In this document: one piece after another, positions 25,257 through 33,518 of the stretch | Layout: each line of letters opens with the position of its first letter | How positions within the stretch are numbered: the stretch's first letter is position 1 | Assembly (NCBI GenBank): GCA_965203525.1 | Contig: OZ241898.1 | Span: 1,364,001 to 1,428,000, forward strand | Length of the DNA: 64,000 nt | DNA from: WTFV01 sp965203525 | GTDB lineage: Bacteria > Acidobacteriota > Vicinamibacteria > Vicinamibacterales > UBA8438 | Reading direction: 5' to 3' | Position numbers and translations under genes: made by a program | Notes under the pieces: model-generated | Database searches by the model: none | Told to the model about the DNA's origin: nothing | Seen by the model: only the letters and a program-made list of their open reading frames with translations

Positions 25257-26104
25257 GCGTAGAAGGTGTACTCGCAGTCCTGCGCGTCGTCGCCCCAGCT
25301 TCCGTAGAAGCCGCCGGAGTTGGTCCAGAGGCTGTCGACGAAGTCGAGGCACGGCTCCCGGATCGGCTCCAGCGGCGCGTGGGCGCCCGCGAGCGCGTGC
25401 AGCGCGGTCGCGGTCGAGAGCAGATCGGGGAGCGGCGTCGCCGGCGACGCGCAGAAACCGCCGGCCGGCACGTGGCGCGCCCGGAGCCACTCGGTGGCGT
25501 CGCGGTCGGCCGGCCGGGACAGGCGGCGCTGCACCGTCACCGCCGCGGCGGTCGGCGGCGTCAGGCCCGCCGGCGCCCCGGGCCGGTTGCCGTACCCGCC
25601 GTCGGCGGCGCGCAGGGCGGCCAGGCAATCGAGGAGCCGGTCGGGGCGGTCCGGCGTCGCGCGGAGGTCCTCGTAGGCGCCCAGGGCCAGGAAGCAGCCG
25701 TACGCGGTGCCGTGGCCGGCCCCGCCGGTCGGGCTGTAGCCGCCGTCCGGCGTGCGGTGGCTCTCCACGCGTTCGAGCAGCGCCGCGGCCGGCGCCTCGT
25801 CCGCGGCGCCGAGGTCGGCCCAGCACCGGGCGAGGCAGGCGGCGTGCACGAAATCCAGATCGGCCGGGTCGTCGTGGCTTTCGAGGAACCGCCGTACCGC
25901 GTCGACCGGCAGGTCCCGCCGAAGGGCGGTCAGCGCTTCGAGGCCGAAGACGGTGTAGTAGAGGTCGCTCGCGCCGTCGCGATCCTGGAAGCCGCCGTCG
26001 GGATTCAGCCTGGTGGAGAGGAAGCGCGCCGTCAGGTCCGCCGCGTCACCGAGCAGCGTCGGCGACAGTCGGGCCACCTGCAGCATTTCGAGCCTCAAAC
26101 TCAC
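25226..26104 (-). CDS. Prenyltransferase beta-subunit-like (alpha/alpha-barrel) protein
   Basis: 292 residues from a GTG at 26104; the N-terminal stretch LRLEMLQVARLSP and GGFQDRDGASDLYYTVFGLEAL supports this long start although it overlaps the upstream gene by 59 bases. Repeats of the protein prenyltransferase/squalene cyclase fold run through it (LNPDGGFQDR, RTPDGGYSPTG, RAADGGYGNR, TNSGGFYGSWGDD). The end DDAQDCEYTFYALLALGHL has the Cys and Asp region that binds zinc in geranylgeranyltransferase beta subunits. It could transfer a prenyl group or be a non-catalytic partner of the cyclase. Its coupling to both a prenyl diphosphate synthase and a cyclase suggests it acts in the same isoprenoid route. 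Confidence 0.78.
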   Translation of the reverse strand: MSLRLEMLQVARLSPTLLGDAADLTARFLSTRLNPDGGFQDRDGASDLYYTVFGLEALTALRRDLPVDAVRRFLESHDDPADLDFVHAACLARCWADLGAADEAPAAALLERVESHRTPDGGYSPTGGAGHGTAYGCFLALGAYEDLRATPDRPDRLLDCLAALRAADGGYGNRPGAPAGLTPPTAAAVTVQRRLSRPADRDATEWLRARHVPAGGFCASPATPLPDLLSTATALHALAGAHAPLEPIREPCLDFVDSLWTNSGGFYGSWGDDAQDCEYTFYALLALGHLSL

Positions 26105-27794
26105 TGCACCAGCCTTGGATCTCGATGCTGAAGATCTTGCCGACGACCCGGCGGAGCAGACCCTTGAGGCTCGGGTTGGTCAGACCGGGCAGGCAGCGGA
26201 TCGCCTCCTCCTTGTAGCTCTCCAGCAGGCGGCGGCTCCGGCCGGCGGCGTCGAAGCGGGCGAGCAGCTCGCGCACCTCGCCGGAGCGGCCGTCGACGGC
26301 GCGCTCGCGGCGCCACGCCGCTTCCAGGACGGACCGCGCTTCCGGCTCGGACTTCGCCTGCTCGTAGCCGACGGCCAGCGGCAGCGACGGGCGCAGCGCC
26401 GTCACGTCGTCCGGCGCCTCCGCGGACGGCTCGAAGTCGTCCAGGTCGTCCCGGATCTGGTACGCGACGCCGAGCGCGTCGCTGTACGCCCGCAGCCTGT
26501 CGAAGACCTCGGGTTCGGCGCGGGCGCAGGCGGCTCCCAGCTCCAGGGCCACGCCGAACGCCGGCGCGGTCTTCTGCCGGAAAATCTGCAGCACCTGCTG
26601 CGAGCCGAGCGGCCGCGGGCTGCGCGCCCACGCCAGCTCCTCTCCCTGCCCGAGACAGAGCGTCCGGTGGCCGCGGGCCGCGATGGCCGTCATCCCGGCG
26701 CGGATCTCCGGGGCGAAGTCGCTCTCCGCGAGCAGGCGGTAGCCCTCGCCGATCAGGAAGTCCCCGACGTTGAGCGCCGCCGGGATCCCGTGCGCGGCGT
26801 GCGCCGTCGGCTCGCCGTAGCGGCGCGCGTCGCCGTCCTCGATGTCGTCGTGGACCAGCGACGCCTTGTGGAAGCACTCCACCGCCACCGCCACCTTGCG
26901 GAGCGCGTCCGGCGGCGGCGCGTGCGGATCGTCCTGCAGCGCCTGGTGCGCGCAGACGGTGAGGAAGGGCCGCCAGCGCTTGCCCGCGCGGGTCAGCTCG
27001 GCGCGCGCCAGCGTCTCCGTCTCGCCGGCCGGCGGCCCGCCGAACAGGGCATCGAGCGCCTCGGATTCGAACCAGCCCTCGACGTCCCGCCGCAACGCGT
27101 CCAGGTCGAGCCGGCGGGTGCGGTCGTCGCTGGTCGCGTGGATGAAGTCCCAGACCCACTCGACGTCGACCCCGGTGTCCTTGCAGTCGTCCTGCAGCAG
27201 CGGAATCGCCACGCCGGGAATCGCCGCCGCCTCCATGTAGGGGAACGCCCGCTCCAGCACCGAGAGGCAGCTCACGCCGACGATCGCCTCGATCTTGCCG
27301 GTCTGGATCAGCGCCATCACCAGCGCCGAGCCCTCGGCGACGAGCACCGCGTAGCCGAGCTTCTCGGCTTCTTCCTGCAGGTCCTGGATCGTGCACAGGC
27401 CGCACTGCTTGCACAGCAGGCCGAACTCGTCGAACGGGGCGGGGCAGCGGTCCTCCACGCGCAGGCACTTGGGCAGCAGCAGCAGGCGCCGGTCGTAGGG
27501 GACCGCGGCCAGGTGCTCGCGCCACGTCTCGTTCCCGAGCAGCACGCCGACGTAGTCGTGGTAGCGGGGATCGACGGCGTGGGCGCGCACGATCTCCTCG
27601 GAGCGGACGCGCAGCTCGTCCAGGACCAGCGGCGGCGTGATCTCGCTCCGGCGCGCGGCGACGTACGCCTGGACCTGCCGCAGCAGCACCTCGCGCTCGG
27701 CCCGGGTCTGCGGGATGTTCTCCTGCGGCGGCCGCATGACCGTCGGCGGCACCGCGCGGGGGAGCGAAACGACCGGCAGTTGGTAGCTGTTCAC
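26046..27794 (-). CDS. DUF116 - polyprenyl diphosphate synthase fusion
   Basis: 582 residues from a GTG at 27794; no good ribosome site, so a later ATG (27737) is possible. Residues about 80-250 are DUF116: LLPKCLRVEDRCPAPFDEFG, then CKQCGLC near residue 127 (probable Fe-S ligands) and EAIVGVSCLSVLERAFPYME. Residues about 265-560 are a trans-prenyltransferase with the first Asp-rich motif in LVHDDIEDGD near residue 311 and the second in YQIRDDLDDF near residue 446. The C-terminal half makes linear isoprenyl diphosphates from IPP; the N-terminal half is an uncharacterised Fe-S-type domain. Such a fusion physically ties the unknown chemistry to the prenyl chain. It lies 68 bases after the radical SAM gene. 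Confidence 0.85.
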   Translation of the reverse strand: MNSYQLPVVSLPRAVPPTVMRPPQENIPQTRAEREVLLRQVQAYVAARRSEITPPLVLDELRVRSEEIVRAHAVDPRYHDYVGVLLGNETWREHLAAVPYDRRLLLLPKCLRVEDRCPAPFDEFGLLCKQCGLCTIQDLQEEAEKLGYAVLVAEGSALVMALIQTGKIEAIVGVSCLSVLERAFPYMEAAAIPGVAIPLLQDDCKDTGVDVEWVWDFIHATSDDRTRRLDLDALRRDVEGWFESEALDALFGGPPAGETETLARAELTRAGKRWRPFLTVCAHQALQDDPHAPPPDALRKVAVAVECFHKASLVHDDIEDGDARRYGEPTAHAAHGIPAALNVGDFLIGEGYRLLAESDFAPEIRAGMTAIAARGHRTLCLGQGEELAWARSPRPLGSQQVLQIFRQKTAPAFGVALELGAACARAEPEVFDRLRAYSDALGVAYQIRDDLDDFEPSAEAPDDVTALRPSLPLAVGYEQAKSEPEARSVLEAAWRRERAVDGRSGEVRELLARFDAAGRSRRLLESYKEEAIRCLPGLTNPSLKGLLRRVVGKIFSIEIQGWCSEFEARNAAGGPTVADAAR

Positions 27795-27862
27795 GGGAAA
27801 TCTTCCGTTGATGTCGAACGTTTCCGCCTCGTGGTTGCGCGCCGGGGGTTCCGGGCCGCCCG

Positions 27863-29056
27863 CTAGCTGTACGCCCCGAAGCCGAAGAACCAGTGCTTCT
27901 TGGCGAAGGCGTACGCCCAGTGCTCCTCCGGGATCTCGTGCCCCGGGTCGTGCTGGCTGCTGCGCGGCGCGAGCTGCGCCAGCTCCGCCGCCGCCGTCTG
28001 CCGCTGCGTCGTGTCCCGCGCGCCGTGGCGTTCCACGATCTCGCGGACCAGATCCGGCCGTTCCAGCACGATGCAGCCGCGGGTGGTCCGCGCCGCGGTC
28101 TCCCGGAAGTCCTTGAGGAACGCCGAGTTCGTCATGGTCTCGTAAACGCTCGGCCGATCATAGACCGTTTCGGTCGCGAACTGGATGATCGGGCACGGCT
28201 CGACGTCGCCGTACGGGCTGATGTGGTGGCTCACGCCGGTCGCCATCGGGCAGAGCGCCTGTCCCTCGTCGTCCCAGTACGCGTCGACGATGGCGATCGG
28301 CAGCCTGGCCCGCATGCGGACGATGAACCGGCGCACGCGGAGGACCTCCGCCGGCGTGAGCGCGATCTCGGCCGCCGGCTGCGGGCCGACGACCCGGTAG
28401 GTGTGGAACCAGGCGTAGTGCGCGCCGAGGTCGATGAGCCGCCGCAGCCACGACTCCTGAACGAGGTCGTCGATGTTCGTCTTGCAGACGCTGGTGGCCA
28501 CGCCGGTGACCAGCCGGTTGCGGGTGCAGGCCTCCAGCCCGGCCAGCGACTTGTCGAGCACGCCGGTCCGGCCACGGCGCTCGTCGCTCGCCGCCGCGGT
28601 CCCCTCGATGCTGACGAGCGGCGTCACGTTGCCGAGGCGCCGCAGCTCGGCGGCCCGCGCGTCGTCGATCAGGTGTCCGTTGGTGAAGAGCTGGAAGTAG
28701 CAGTCCGGGTGCGCGGCGAACAGGTCGAACAGTTGCGGGTGCAGCAGCGGCTCGCCGCCCAGGATGCCGAAGTAGCTGTTGCCGTGCCGCTTGGCGTCGC
28801 CGACGATCCGGTTCAGCTCGTCGATCTCGATCTTCCGGCTCGGCGCCGCGACGTCGACCCAGCATCCCTGGCAGCGCAACTGGCAGCCGGAGATCACCGA
28901 GATGAAGAGGAACGGCGGAAAGTGCTCGCCCCGCTTCAGCCGCCGCTTGTAGCGCTGGACCGAGCGGACGCCCTTGACGCCCATGTTCCAGACCAGCTTG
29001 CGCAGCGCGCGCGGATCCGGCTCGGTGAGCATCCGTCTGGCCAGTTGCAGCACCAC
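27863..29056 (-). CDS. Radical SAM enzyme of the isoprenoid/Fe-S operon
   Basis: 397 residues from a GTG at 29056. The cluster motif CQLRCQGC (Cx3Cx2C) is near residue 57 in SVISGCQLRCQGCWVD, then YFGILGGEPLLHPQLF and FTNGHLIDDARA. The C-terminal part has further Cys (EPCPIIQFAT, RGCIVLERPD) that may hold an auxiliary cluster. It resembles radical SAM proteins of the HpnH/MoaA group in layout, but I cannot assign a reaction. It follows the ferredoxin gene by 4 bases and precedes the DUF116-prenyl synthase fusion, so an isoprenoid-derived substrate is a reasonable guess. Confidence 0.82.
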   Translation of the reverse strand: MVLQLARRMLTEPDPRALRKLVWNMGVKGVRSVQRYKRRLKRGEHFPPFLFISVISGCQLRCQGCWVDVAAPSRKIEIDELNRIVGDAKRHGNSYFGILGGEPLLHPQLFDLFAAHPDCYFQLFTNGHLIDDARAAELRRLGNVTPLVSIEGTAAASDERRGRTGVLDKSLAGLEACTRNRLVTGVATSVCKTNIDDLVQESWLRRLIDLGAHYAWFHTYRVVGPQPAAEIALTPAEVLRVRRFIVRMRARLPIAIVDAYWDDEGQALCPMATGVSHHISPYGDVEPCPIIQFATETVYDRPSVYETMTNSAFLKDFRETAARTTRGCIVLERPDLVREIVERHGARDTTQRQTAAAELAQLAPRSSQHDPGHEIPEEHWAYAFAKKHWFFGFGAYS

Positions 29057-29060
29057 GTCG

Positions 29061-29948
29061 TCAGCCCTCCTGCCGCGCCGCGGCGGCGTCGACGGCGGCC
29101 TGCGCGCGAACCCGGGCCGCTTCCGCCTTGGTCTGGATCTCGTCCAGGGTCGGCAGGCTCGCCAGCACCTCGGCCGGGACGTCGAGGGTCTTTTGCAGCT
29201 TGACCAGGCACTTCTGGCGCTCCTTGAGCGCCCGCTCCTCGTCGCGCTCCTTCGAGAAGCGCGACTTCGCCTTCGCGCTCCGGTCGCGCAGCGCCGCGTA
29301 GACGTCGCCGCCGAGCAGGGCCGAGATGTCGACCTTCATCGCCTCGCGGCGCACGTCGTCCGTCTGGATCTCGCCGCCGTGGATCGGTCCGTGGCGGTAC
29401 TTGGGGAACAGGATCGCCACCTCGGGGCAGACCCGCGAGCAGGCCGGGCAGTCGGTCTTGCAGTTGTCGTGGTTCTGGACCTGGATCTGCCCCTGCTTGG
29501 AGACGCCGTAGACGTCGAAAAGGCAGAAGCTCAGGCACTGCATGCAGTTGGTGCAGCGGTCGAAGTCGATGACCGGGAACCACGGCTTCCACCCGCCCGG
29601 CTCGCGGACCTCGCACTCGGCGCGGATGGCGTCGACCAGCGCCGCCGCTCCGTCCGGCGTCTCGCCGCCGACGTCGCGGAACCAGACCCGGCCGCCGGAT
29701 TCGGCGCCCACCGCCCCGGCCGGCTGCCGCTCGGTGAAGCGGCCGAGGACCGCCAGCAGGTTGGCCTCGCCGGCGCGCGGCGCGACACCCGCCGCGCCGC
29801 CGGCGCCGACCCGCGTCACGCGGTACCCCTTGTCGAGCAGCGTCTGCAGCAGGGCGAACCGGTGCGCGCCGTCCAGCGGCTCGGCGCCGCGGCCTTCGTA
29901 GAGCGCCACGCGCAACACGGGAAGTGACAAACCGCCGGCGCCGCTCAT
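29061..29948 (-). CDS. Ferredoxin-like protein with two cysteine clusters
   Basis: 295 residues from an ATG at 29948 overlapping the preceding gene (ATGA). Two Fe-S motifs: CTNCMQCLSFC near residue 130 and CKTDCPACSRVC near residues 161-172, a two-[4Fe-4S] arrangement with an unusual Cx3Cx2Cx3C second site. The first 120 residues are unfamiliar. A Lys/Arg/Glu-rich helical tail (residues 215-290) may be a docking or coiled region. It probably passes electrons to the radical SAM or DUF116 proteins next to it. Confidence 0.82.
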   Translation of the reverse strand: MSGAGGLSLPVLRVALYEGRGAEPLDGAHRFALLQTLLDKGYRVTRVGAGGAAGVAPRAGEANLLAVLGRFTERQPAGAVGAESGGRVWFRDVGGETPDGAAALVDAIRAECEVREPGGWKPWFPVIDFDRCTNCMQCLSFCLFDVYGVSKQGQIQVQNHDNCKTDCPACSRVCPEVAILFPKYRHGPIHGGEIQTDDVRREAMKVDISALLGGDVYAALRDRSAKAKSRFSKERDEERALKERQKCLVKLQKTLDVPAEVLASLPTLDEIQTKAEAARVRAQAAVDAAAARQEG

Positions 29949-30448
29949 CGTCCGCCTCCTTCTCCAGCCGGGGCGTCACCGTTCGGCGGCCGGCCGGCGT
30001 CGTCCGCGGCCGGGGCGCCACCGTTCGGCGACCGACCGGCGTCGTCCGCGGCCGGGGCGTCCGGGGAGTCGGCGCCGGCCGCGCCGGCGCCCGCGCCGCC
30101 GCGCGTCAGCATCCCCTCGGTCACCGCCTCGGCCGTCTCTTCCCGCATGTTGAGGATCGTGACCCGCTCCCGGTCGAGCGGCGCGCCGGCCGACGAGAAC
30201 AGCCAGCGCACGGCGCGCGGGTAGCAGGCGGCGATGGTCATGGCCCTGCCGCCGGCGATCTCCGCCAGCCGCGGATCCTTGCGCGCCGACATTTCGCACA
30301 GATCGGGCACCGCGTCGAAGTCGACGCCGGCGTCCGCCAGCCCCTCGAGCACCCCGTCCTTCACCTTGCGCGGCACCACCCGCGCATAGGCGCAACGGCA
30401 GTAGACCAGGTTCGGGGCGGCCGCCGCCGGGGTTTCCTTCGCGCTCAT
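29945..30448 (-). CDS. Cys-rich protein resembling heterodisulfide-reductase-type domains, hypothetical
   Basis: 167 residues from an ATG at 30448 that overlaps the CobW stop (TGATG). The first 115 residues are ordered with Cys pairs in LVYCRCAYARV, VPDLCEMSA and IAACYPRAVRW. This spacing resembles the Fe-S segments of HdrA-like proteins and other electron-transfer modules, but identity is uncertain. The last 50 residues are a Gly/Ala/Asp/Pro-rich tail built from a 42-bp tandem repeat. It is likely a small electron carrier or scaffold for the ferredoxin it overlaps. Confidence 0.6.
   Translation of the reverse strand: MSAKETPAAAAPNLVYCRCAYARVVPRKVKDGVLEGLADAGVDFDAVPDLCEMSARKDPRLAEIAGGRAMTIAACYPRAVRWLFSSAGAPLDRERVTILNMREETAEAVTEGMLTRGGAGAGAAGADSPDAPAADDAGRSPNGGAPAADDAGRPPNGDAPAGEGGGR
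29968..30064. repeat. 42-bp tandem repeat at the 3' end of the Cys-rich gene
   Basis: 29968-30009 and the adjoining 42 bases are near-identical, and a third partial copy begins at about 30051. It encodes repeated PAADDAGRSPNGGA units in a disordered tail; 42 bases keeps the frame. Confidence 0.8.
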
Positions 30449-31590
30449 CACGCCGTCGCCATCCGCCAGGTCGGGGTCGGCTTTGCCGGCCGGAAGTGCT
30501 CGACGTGCTCGATCGCCGCGCGGCGGCCGGCGCCGCCCGCCTCCCAGGCCGCGAACGCCGCGCGCGCCGCGTCGGCGAGGCGCCGCGGGTCGTCCTCGGC
30601 CCGCAGGTTGACGATCAGTTCGCCCGCGTCCACCGGCGCCTTCAACGCATGGGCCAGCTCCGCGCCCCGGTCGCCCGCCACCAGGTTCAGCACGGCGATG
30701 TCCGACGGCAGCTCCTCGGCCGTCAGGGTCATCTTCAGGTGCGCGATCTCCCGCGCGCCGACGGCGCCCGCAACGTGCGCGGCGAGGTCGCGCAACAGCG
30801 CGTTGCCGTCGAACGGCGTGTCGGAGGAGACGCGCACGGTGGCGTTCAACCAGCCGAGCAGCGCTTCGCCCTCGGCGTACGCCGCGTAGTCTACGTCGGG
30901 CGGCGCCCCGAGCCCCGCCTCCCCGCGCGTCACCCGCTCGAACCAGGGCTGCGTCCCGTTTCCGTCGCGGGCCGACATGGCGAGGACTTCGGCCCCCGGA
31001 TACCGCGCCGCCAGCGCCTCCCGCAGGCGCTCCAGGCGCGTCCCGTCGAGCAGATCGACCTTGTTCACCACGATCACGTCGGCCTCGGCGAGCTGCCGAT
31101 CGTAGACGTACAGCACCTTCTGCGAGAACGACCGGCCGCTTTCCAGGCCCAGCACCCGCAACGCGCGGAGCGGATCGACGAGCACGCTCAGCGGCGCGAT
31201 CTCGAAGGCGTCCCCGTACATCCGGCGCAACGGATAGCTGACCGCGGCCCGCAGATCGGTGCAGCTTCCCACCGGCTCGGCGATGAAGACGTCCGGCCGC
31301 GCCTCCGCGTTCAGCCGCTCGGCCGCGTCCAGCAGCGTGTTGAACCGGCAGCAGAAGCAGCCCCCGGTGATCTCCTCCACCGGGAATCCCTGCGCGCGGA
31401 CGAGCGCGGTGTCGACGAGGCCGACGCTCTGGTCGTTGGTGATCAGCCCGACGCGCTGCCCCCGGCCGGTCAGGAACCGCGCCAGCCGGACGACCGCCGT
31501 CGTCTTGCCGGCCCCGAGGAAGCCGCCGACCATGGCGTAGCGGGCTCGCGCGCCGCCCGCCGCGCCCGGTTCCGGTTCGCGGTCAGGCAT
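30448..31590 (-). CDS. CobW/P47K-family GTPase (metallochaperone type)
   Basis: 380 residues. The P-loop is GGFLGAGKTTA near residue 22, the family CxCC metal motif is in EITGGCFCCRFN near residue 77, and the guanine-specificity NKVD is in VIVVNKVDLLDG. The CobW C-terminal domain is partly present. COG0523 GTPases load metals (Zn, Co, Fe) into partner proteins. Sitting between a lipoyl-like protein and Fe-S proteins, it probably serves metal or cluster delivery for this operon. It overlaps the GcvH-like stop by 8 bases. Confidence 0.88.
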   Translation of the reverse strand: MPDREPEPGAAGGARARYAMVGGFLGAGKTTAVVRLARFLTGRGQRVGLITNDQSVGLVDTALVRAQGFPVEEITGGCFCCRFNTLLDAAERLNAEARPDVFIAEPVGSCTDLRAAVSYPLRRMYGDAFEIAPLSVLVDPLRALRVLGLESGRSFSQKVLYVYDRQLAEADVIVVNKVDLLDGTRLERLREALAARYPGAEVLAMSARDGNGTQPWFERVTRGEAGLGAPPDVDYAAYAEGEALLGWLNATVRVSSDTPFDGNALLRDLAAHVAGAVGAREIAHLKMTLTAEELPSDIAVLNLVAGDRGAELAHALKAPVDAGELIVNLRAEDDPRRLADAARAAFAAWEAGGAGRRAAIEHVEHFRPAKPTPTWRMATA

Positions 31591-32062
31591 CCCCGGCGCC
31601 TTCGCGGCGGCTCGCCAGCATTCGATCCACCGTTGCGTCGAGCACGTGCACGTATTCTTCTACGTCCAGGCTGTCCGGATCCGCCGCCCCGTCGACCGCG
31701 TACAGCCAGCCCTCGCCGTACGGCTTCGATTCGACCAGCGTGATGTCGGCGTCGAGGGCCTCGTTGGCGCCGGCGAAGCGGCCCGACGCCACCGCGTACA
31801 CGTCGGAAACGGCCTTGAAGCCCTCGATCGCGCCGAGCGGCTGGCCGAGCGCGACCGAATCGCCCGGCGCCACCGCGAAGGTGCATTCTACCAAGTCCCC
31901 CAGCATGCGGGTGGCGAAGGTCGTCAATCCGATCCGCCAGCGCCCGGACCGGTCGCGATCCAGCCAGTAGTGCGAGCGCGTGTAGCGGCGGCCGACCGGC
32001 AGGCGCGTCGCGAACCGGGAACGCCGGTAGCGGATGAAGCGGCCCGCGGGCGTCGTCGTCAT
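31583..32062 (-). CDS. GcvH-like lipoyl-carrier protein
   Basis: 159 residues from the ATG at 32062, overlapping the desulfurase stop (ATGA). The lipoyl-domain fold is clear: RYTRSHYWLDRDRSGRWRIG, TTFATRMLGDLVE, and the lipoylation site as EGFKAVSDVYA with Lys near residue 80, then GWLYAVDG. It is longer than housekeeping GcvH (about 130). Extra N- and C-terminal stretches and the absence of other glycine-cleavage genes argue for a dedicated carrier, as in other lipoate-binding proteins outside glycine cleavage. A lipoate-ligase-like gene is divergently encoded about 1.5 kb away, which fits. Confidence 0.85.
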   Translation of the reverse strand: MTTTPAGRFIRYRRSRFATRLPVGRRYTRSHYWLDRDRSGRWRIGLTTFATRMLGDLVECTFAVAPGDSVALGQPLGAIEGFKAVSDVYAVASGRFAGANEALDADITLVESKPYGEGWLYAVDGAADPDSLDVEEYVHVLDATVDRMLASRREGAGDA

Positions 32063-33243
32063 GGCGGACCCGCCGCGCCGGAGACGGCGCCCGCGCGCAG
32101 CGCGCCGGCCATCGCCGCCAGGTCCGGCGTCTCCGAGAGATGACACCACGAGAGCCGCACGGCGCCGGCTTCTTCTTCCGGGGACAGTCCCATCGCTGCC
32201 AGCACGTGGCTGCATGCGTAGGACTGCGAGGTGCAGGCGGCGCCGTCCGAGATGGCGACCAGTTCGGCCCAGGCCTCGATGAGCGTCTCCTTGTCCCGGC
32301 CCGGAATCGACAGGTTCAGGACGTACGGCAGCCGGCGGTCGGGGTCGCCGTGCACCCGGGGCGCGAGCGGCGCCAGCCCGGCGAGGATGCGCCGCTGGAA
32401 CGCGCGCGCCTCCGCGAGGCGGGAGCCGTGCTCGTCGAGGGCGAGCTCGGCCGCCTTGCCGAACGCCGCGATCAGGGCGACCGGGAGGGTGCCGGGCCGC
32501 AGTCCCAGCTCCTGTCCGCCGCCGTGGAGCAGCGGCGTCAGCGGCGGGCGCGCGCCGTCCCTGTGTCTGGCGATCAGGGCGCCCACGCCCTTCGGGCCGC
32601 ACAGCTTGTGGCCGCTGGCGCTGATCAGATCGACCCGCCGATGCCGGAGCGCGTCGAGCGCCTTGCCGAACCCCTGCGCCGCGTCGACGTGCAGGAAGGC
32701 CCGCGATCCGGCGAGCCGCTCCGCGATCTCGGCGATCGGCTGCTGGACGCCGGTCTCGTTGTTGACCTGCATCACCGAGACGAGCAGCGTGTCGGGCCGC
32801 ACCGCGGCGGCCACGCGGCCGGCGTCGACCCAGCCGCCGGGTTCCGGATCCACCAGCGTCAGATCGAAGCCGCGCGCGGCGAGCGCGCGCAGCGGCTCGA
32901 GCACCGCGTGGTGCTCGATCGTCGTGCCGACGAGGTGCGTGCGGCCCTCGGCGCGCCCGTGGAGCTCCAGCCCGAGGATGGCCAGGTTGTTCGACTCGGT
33001 CGCGCCGCTCGTGAAGACGACTTCGTTGCGCCGGACGCCCGCCACCCGGGCGATGTGCGCGCGGGCGCGCTCGACCGCCTGCCGCGCAATCCGCCCGCGG
33101 GCGTGGGTGCGGCTTCCGGCGTTCCCGAAGTCCACCTCGGCGAAGCGCCGCAGCTCCGTCCGGACGCGGGGGTCGAGGGGACAGGTCGCCGCGCAGTCCA
33201 GGTAGACTGGCCCGGGACGTGCAGGTGACGGCACGGTGGCCAC
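32059..33243 (-). CDS. Cysteine desulfurase (NifS/IscS family)
   Basis: About 394 residues from a GTG at 33243 (a second GTG at 33234 is equally possible). PLP enzyme of aminotransferase class V: VYLDCAATCPLDPRV at the start, SGATESNNLAILG, VMQVNNETGVQQPIAE, the PLP Lys in SASGHKLCGPKG near residue 210 and the active-site Cys loop in SDGAACTSQSYACSHVL. It moves sulfur from cysteine for Fe-S clusters or other sulfur insertions; cytoplasmic. As first gene of the operon with ferredoxin, radical SAM and a lipoyl protein it probably serves a dedicated cluster or lipoyl-sulfur supply. Confidence 0.92.
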   Translation of the reverse strand: MATVPSPARPGPVYLDCAATCPLDPRVRTELRRFAEVDFGNAGSRTHARGRIARQAVERARAHIARVAGVRRNEVVFTSGATESNNLAILGLELHGRAEGRTHLVGTTIEHHAVLEPLRALAARGFDLTLVDPEPGGWVDAGRVAAAVRPDTLLVSVMQVNNETGVQQPIAEIAERLAGSRAFLHVDAAQGFGKALDALRHRRVDLISASGHKLCGPKGVGALIARHRDGARPPLTPLLHGGGQELGLRPGTLPVALIAAFGKAAELALDEHGSRLAEARAFQRRILAGLAPLAPRVHGDPDRRLPYVLNLSIPGRDKETLIEAWAELVAISDGAACTSQSYACSHVLAAMGLSPEEEAGAVRLSWCHLSETPDLAAMAGALRAGAVSGAAGPP

Positions 33244-33518
33244 GGATTGTACCGAACACCGGCGCCGGCGTGCGCCCGGCAGCCCGTGGCGAAATCCCCG
33301 CGTCGCACCGAGACGGGCGGGGCGCCCGGCTGACAAGGCGTGAGGAGGGAGCATATCGGCCCTATGCGACCGACGAACAACGCAGTTCAGCCGGGATGCA
33401 GCGCCCGTCGAATGCAGCGGGGATCTCGCCACGGGTTGCCAGGGACGCGGGTCCGCTTGCGGCGCCGGGGACGCGGCCGCCGTGCGCCGCGCGGGCGCCG
33501 TCGCGGGAACCGTCACCC
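33244..33518. promoter_or_regulatory. Divergent spacer between cysteine desulfurase and lipoate ligase genes
   Basis: 275 bases that must hold promoters for both the nine-gene minus-strand operon and the plus-strand ligase. I see no clear -35/-10 pair. It contains one copy of a dispersed 27-28 bp sequence at 33279-33306 that recurs at 63441. Confidence 0.4.
33279..33306. repeat. Dispersed 27-28 bp intergenic repeat, copy 1
   Basis: Begins GCAGCCCGTGGCGAAA and continues with a C-rich run; copy 2 at 63441-63467 differs by one indel and one substitution. Both copies are intergenic, which suggests a small dispersed element or a conserved processing/termination signal of this genome. Confidence 0.6.

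Noticed and set aside
31583..32062. Calling the GcvH-like protein part of the glycine cleavage system
   Set aside because: No GcvP, GcvT or Lpd genes are present, it is longer than GcvH, and it is embedded in an Fe-S/isoprenoid operon.
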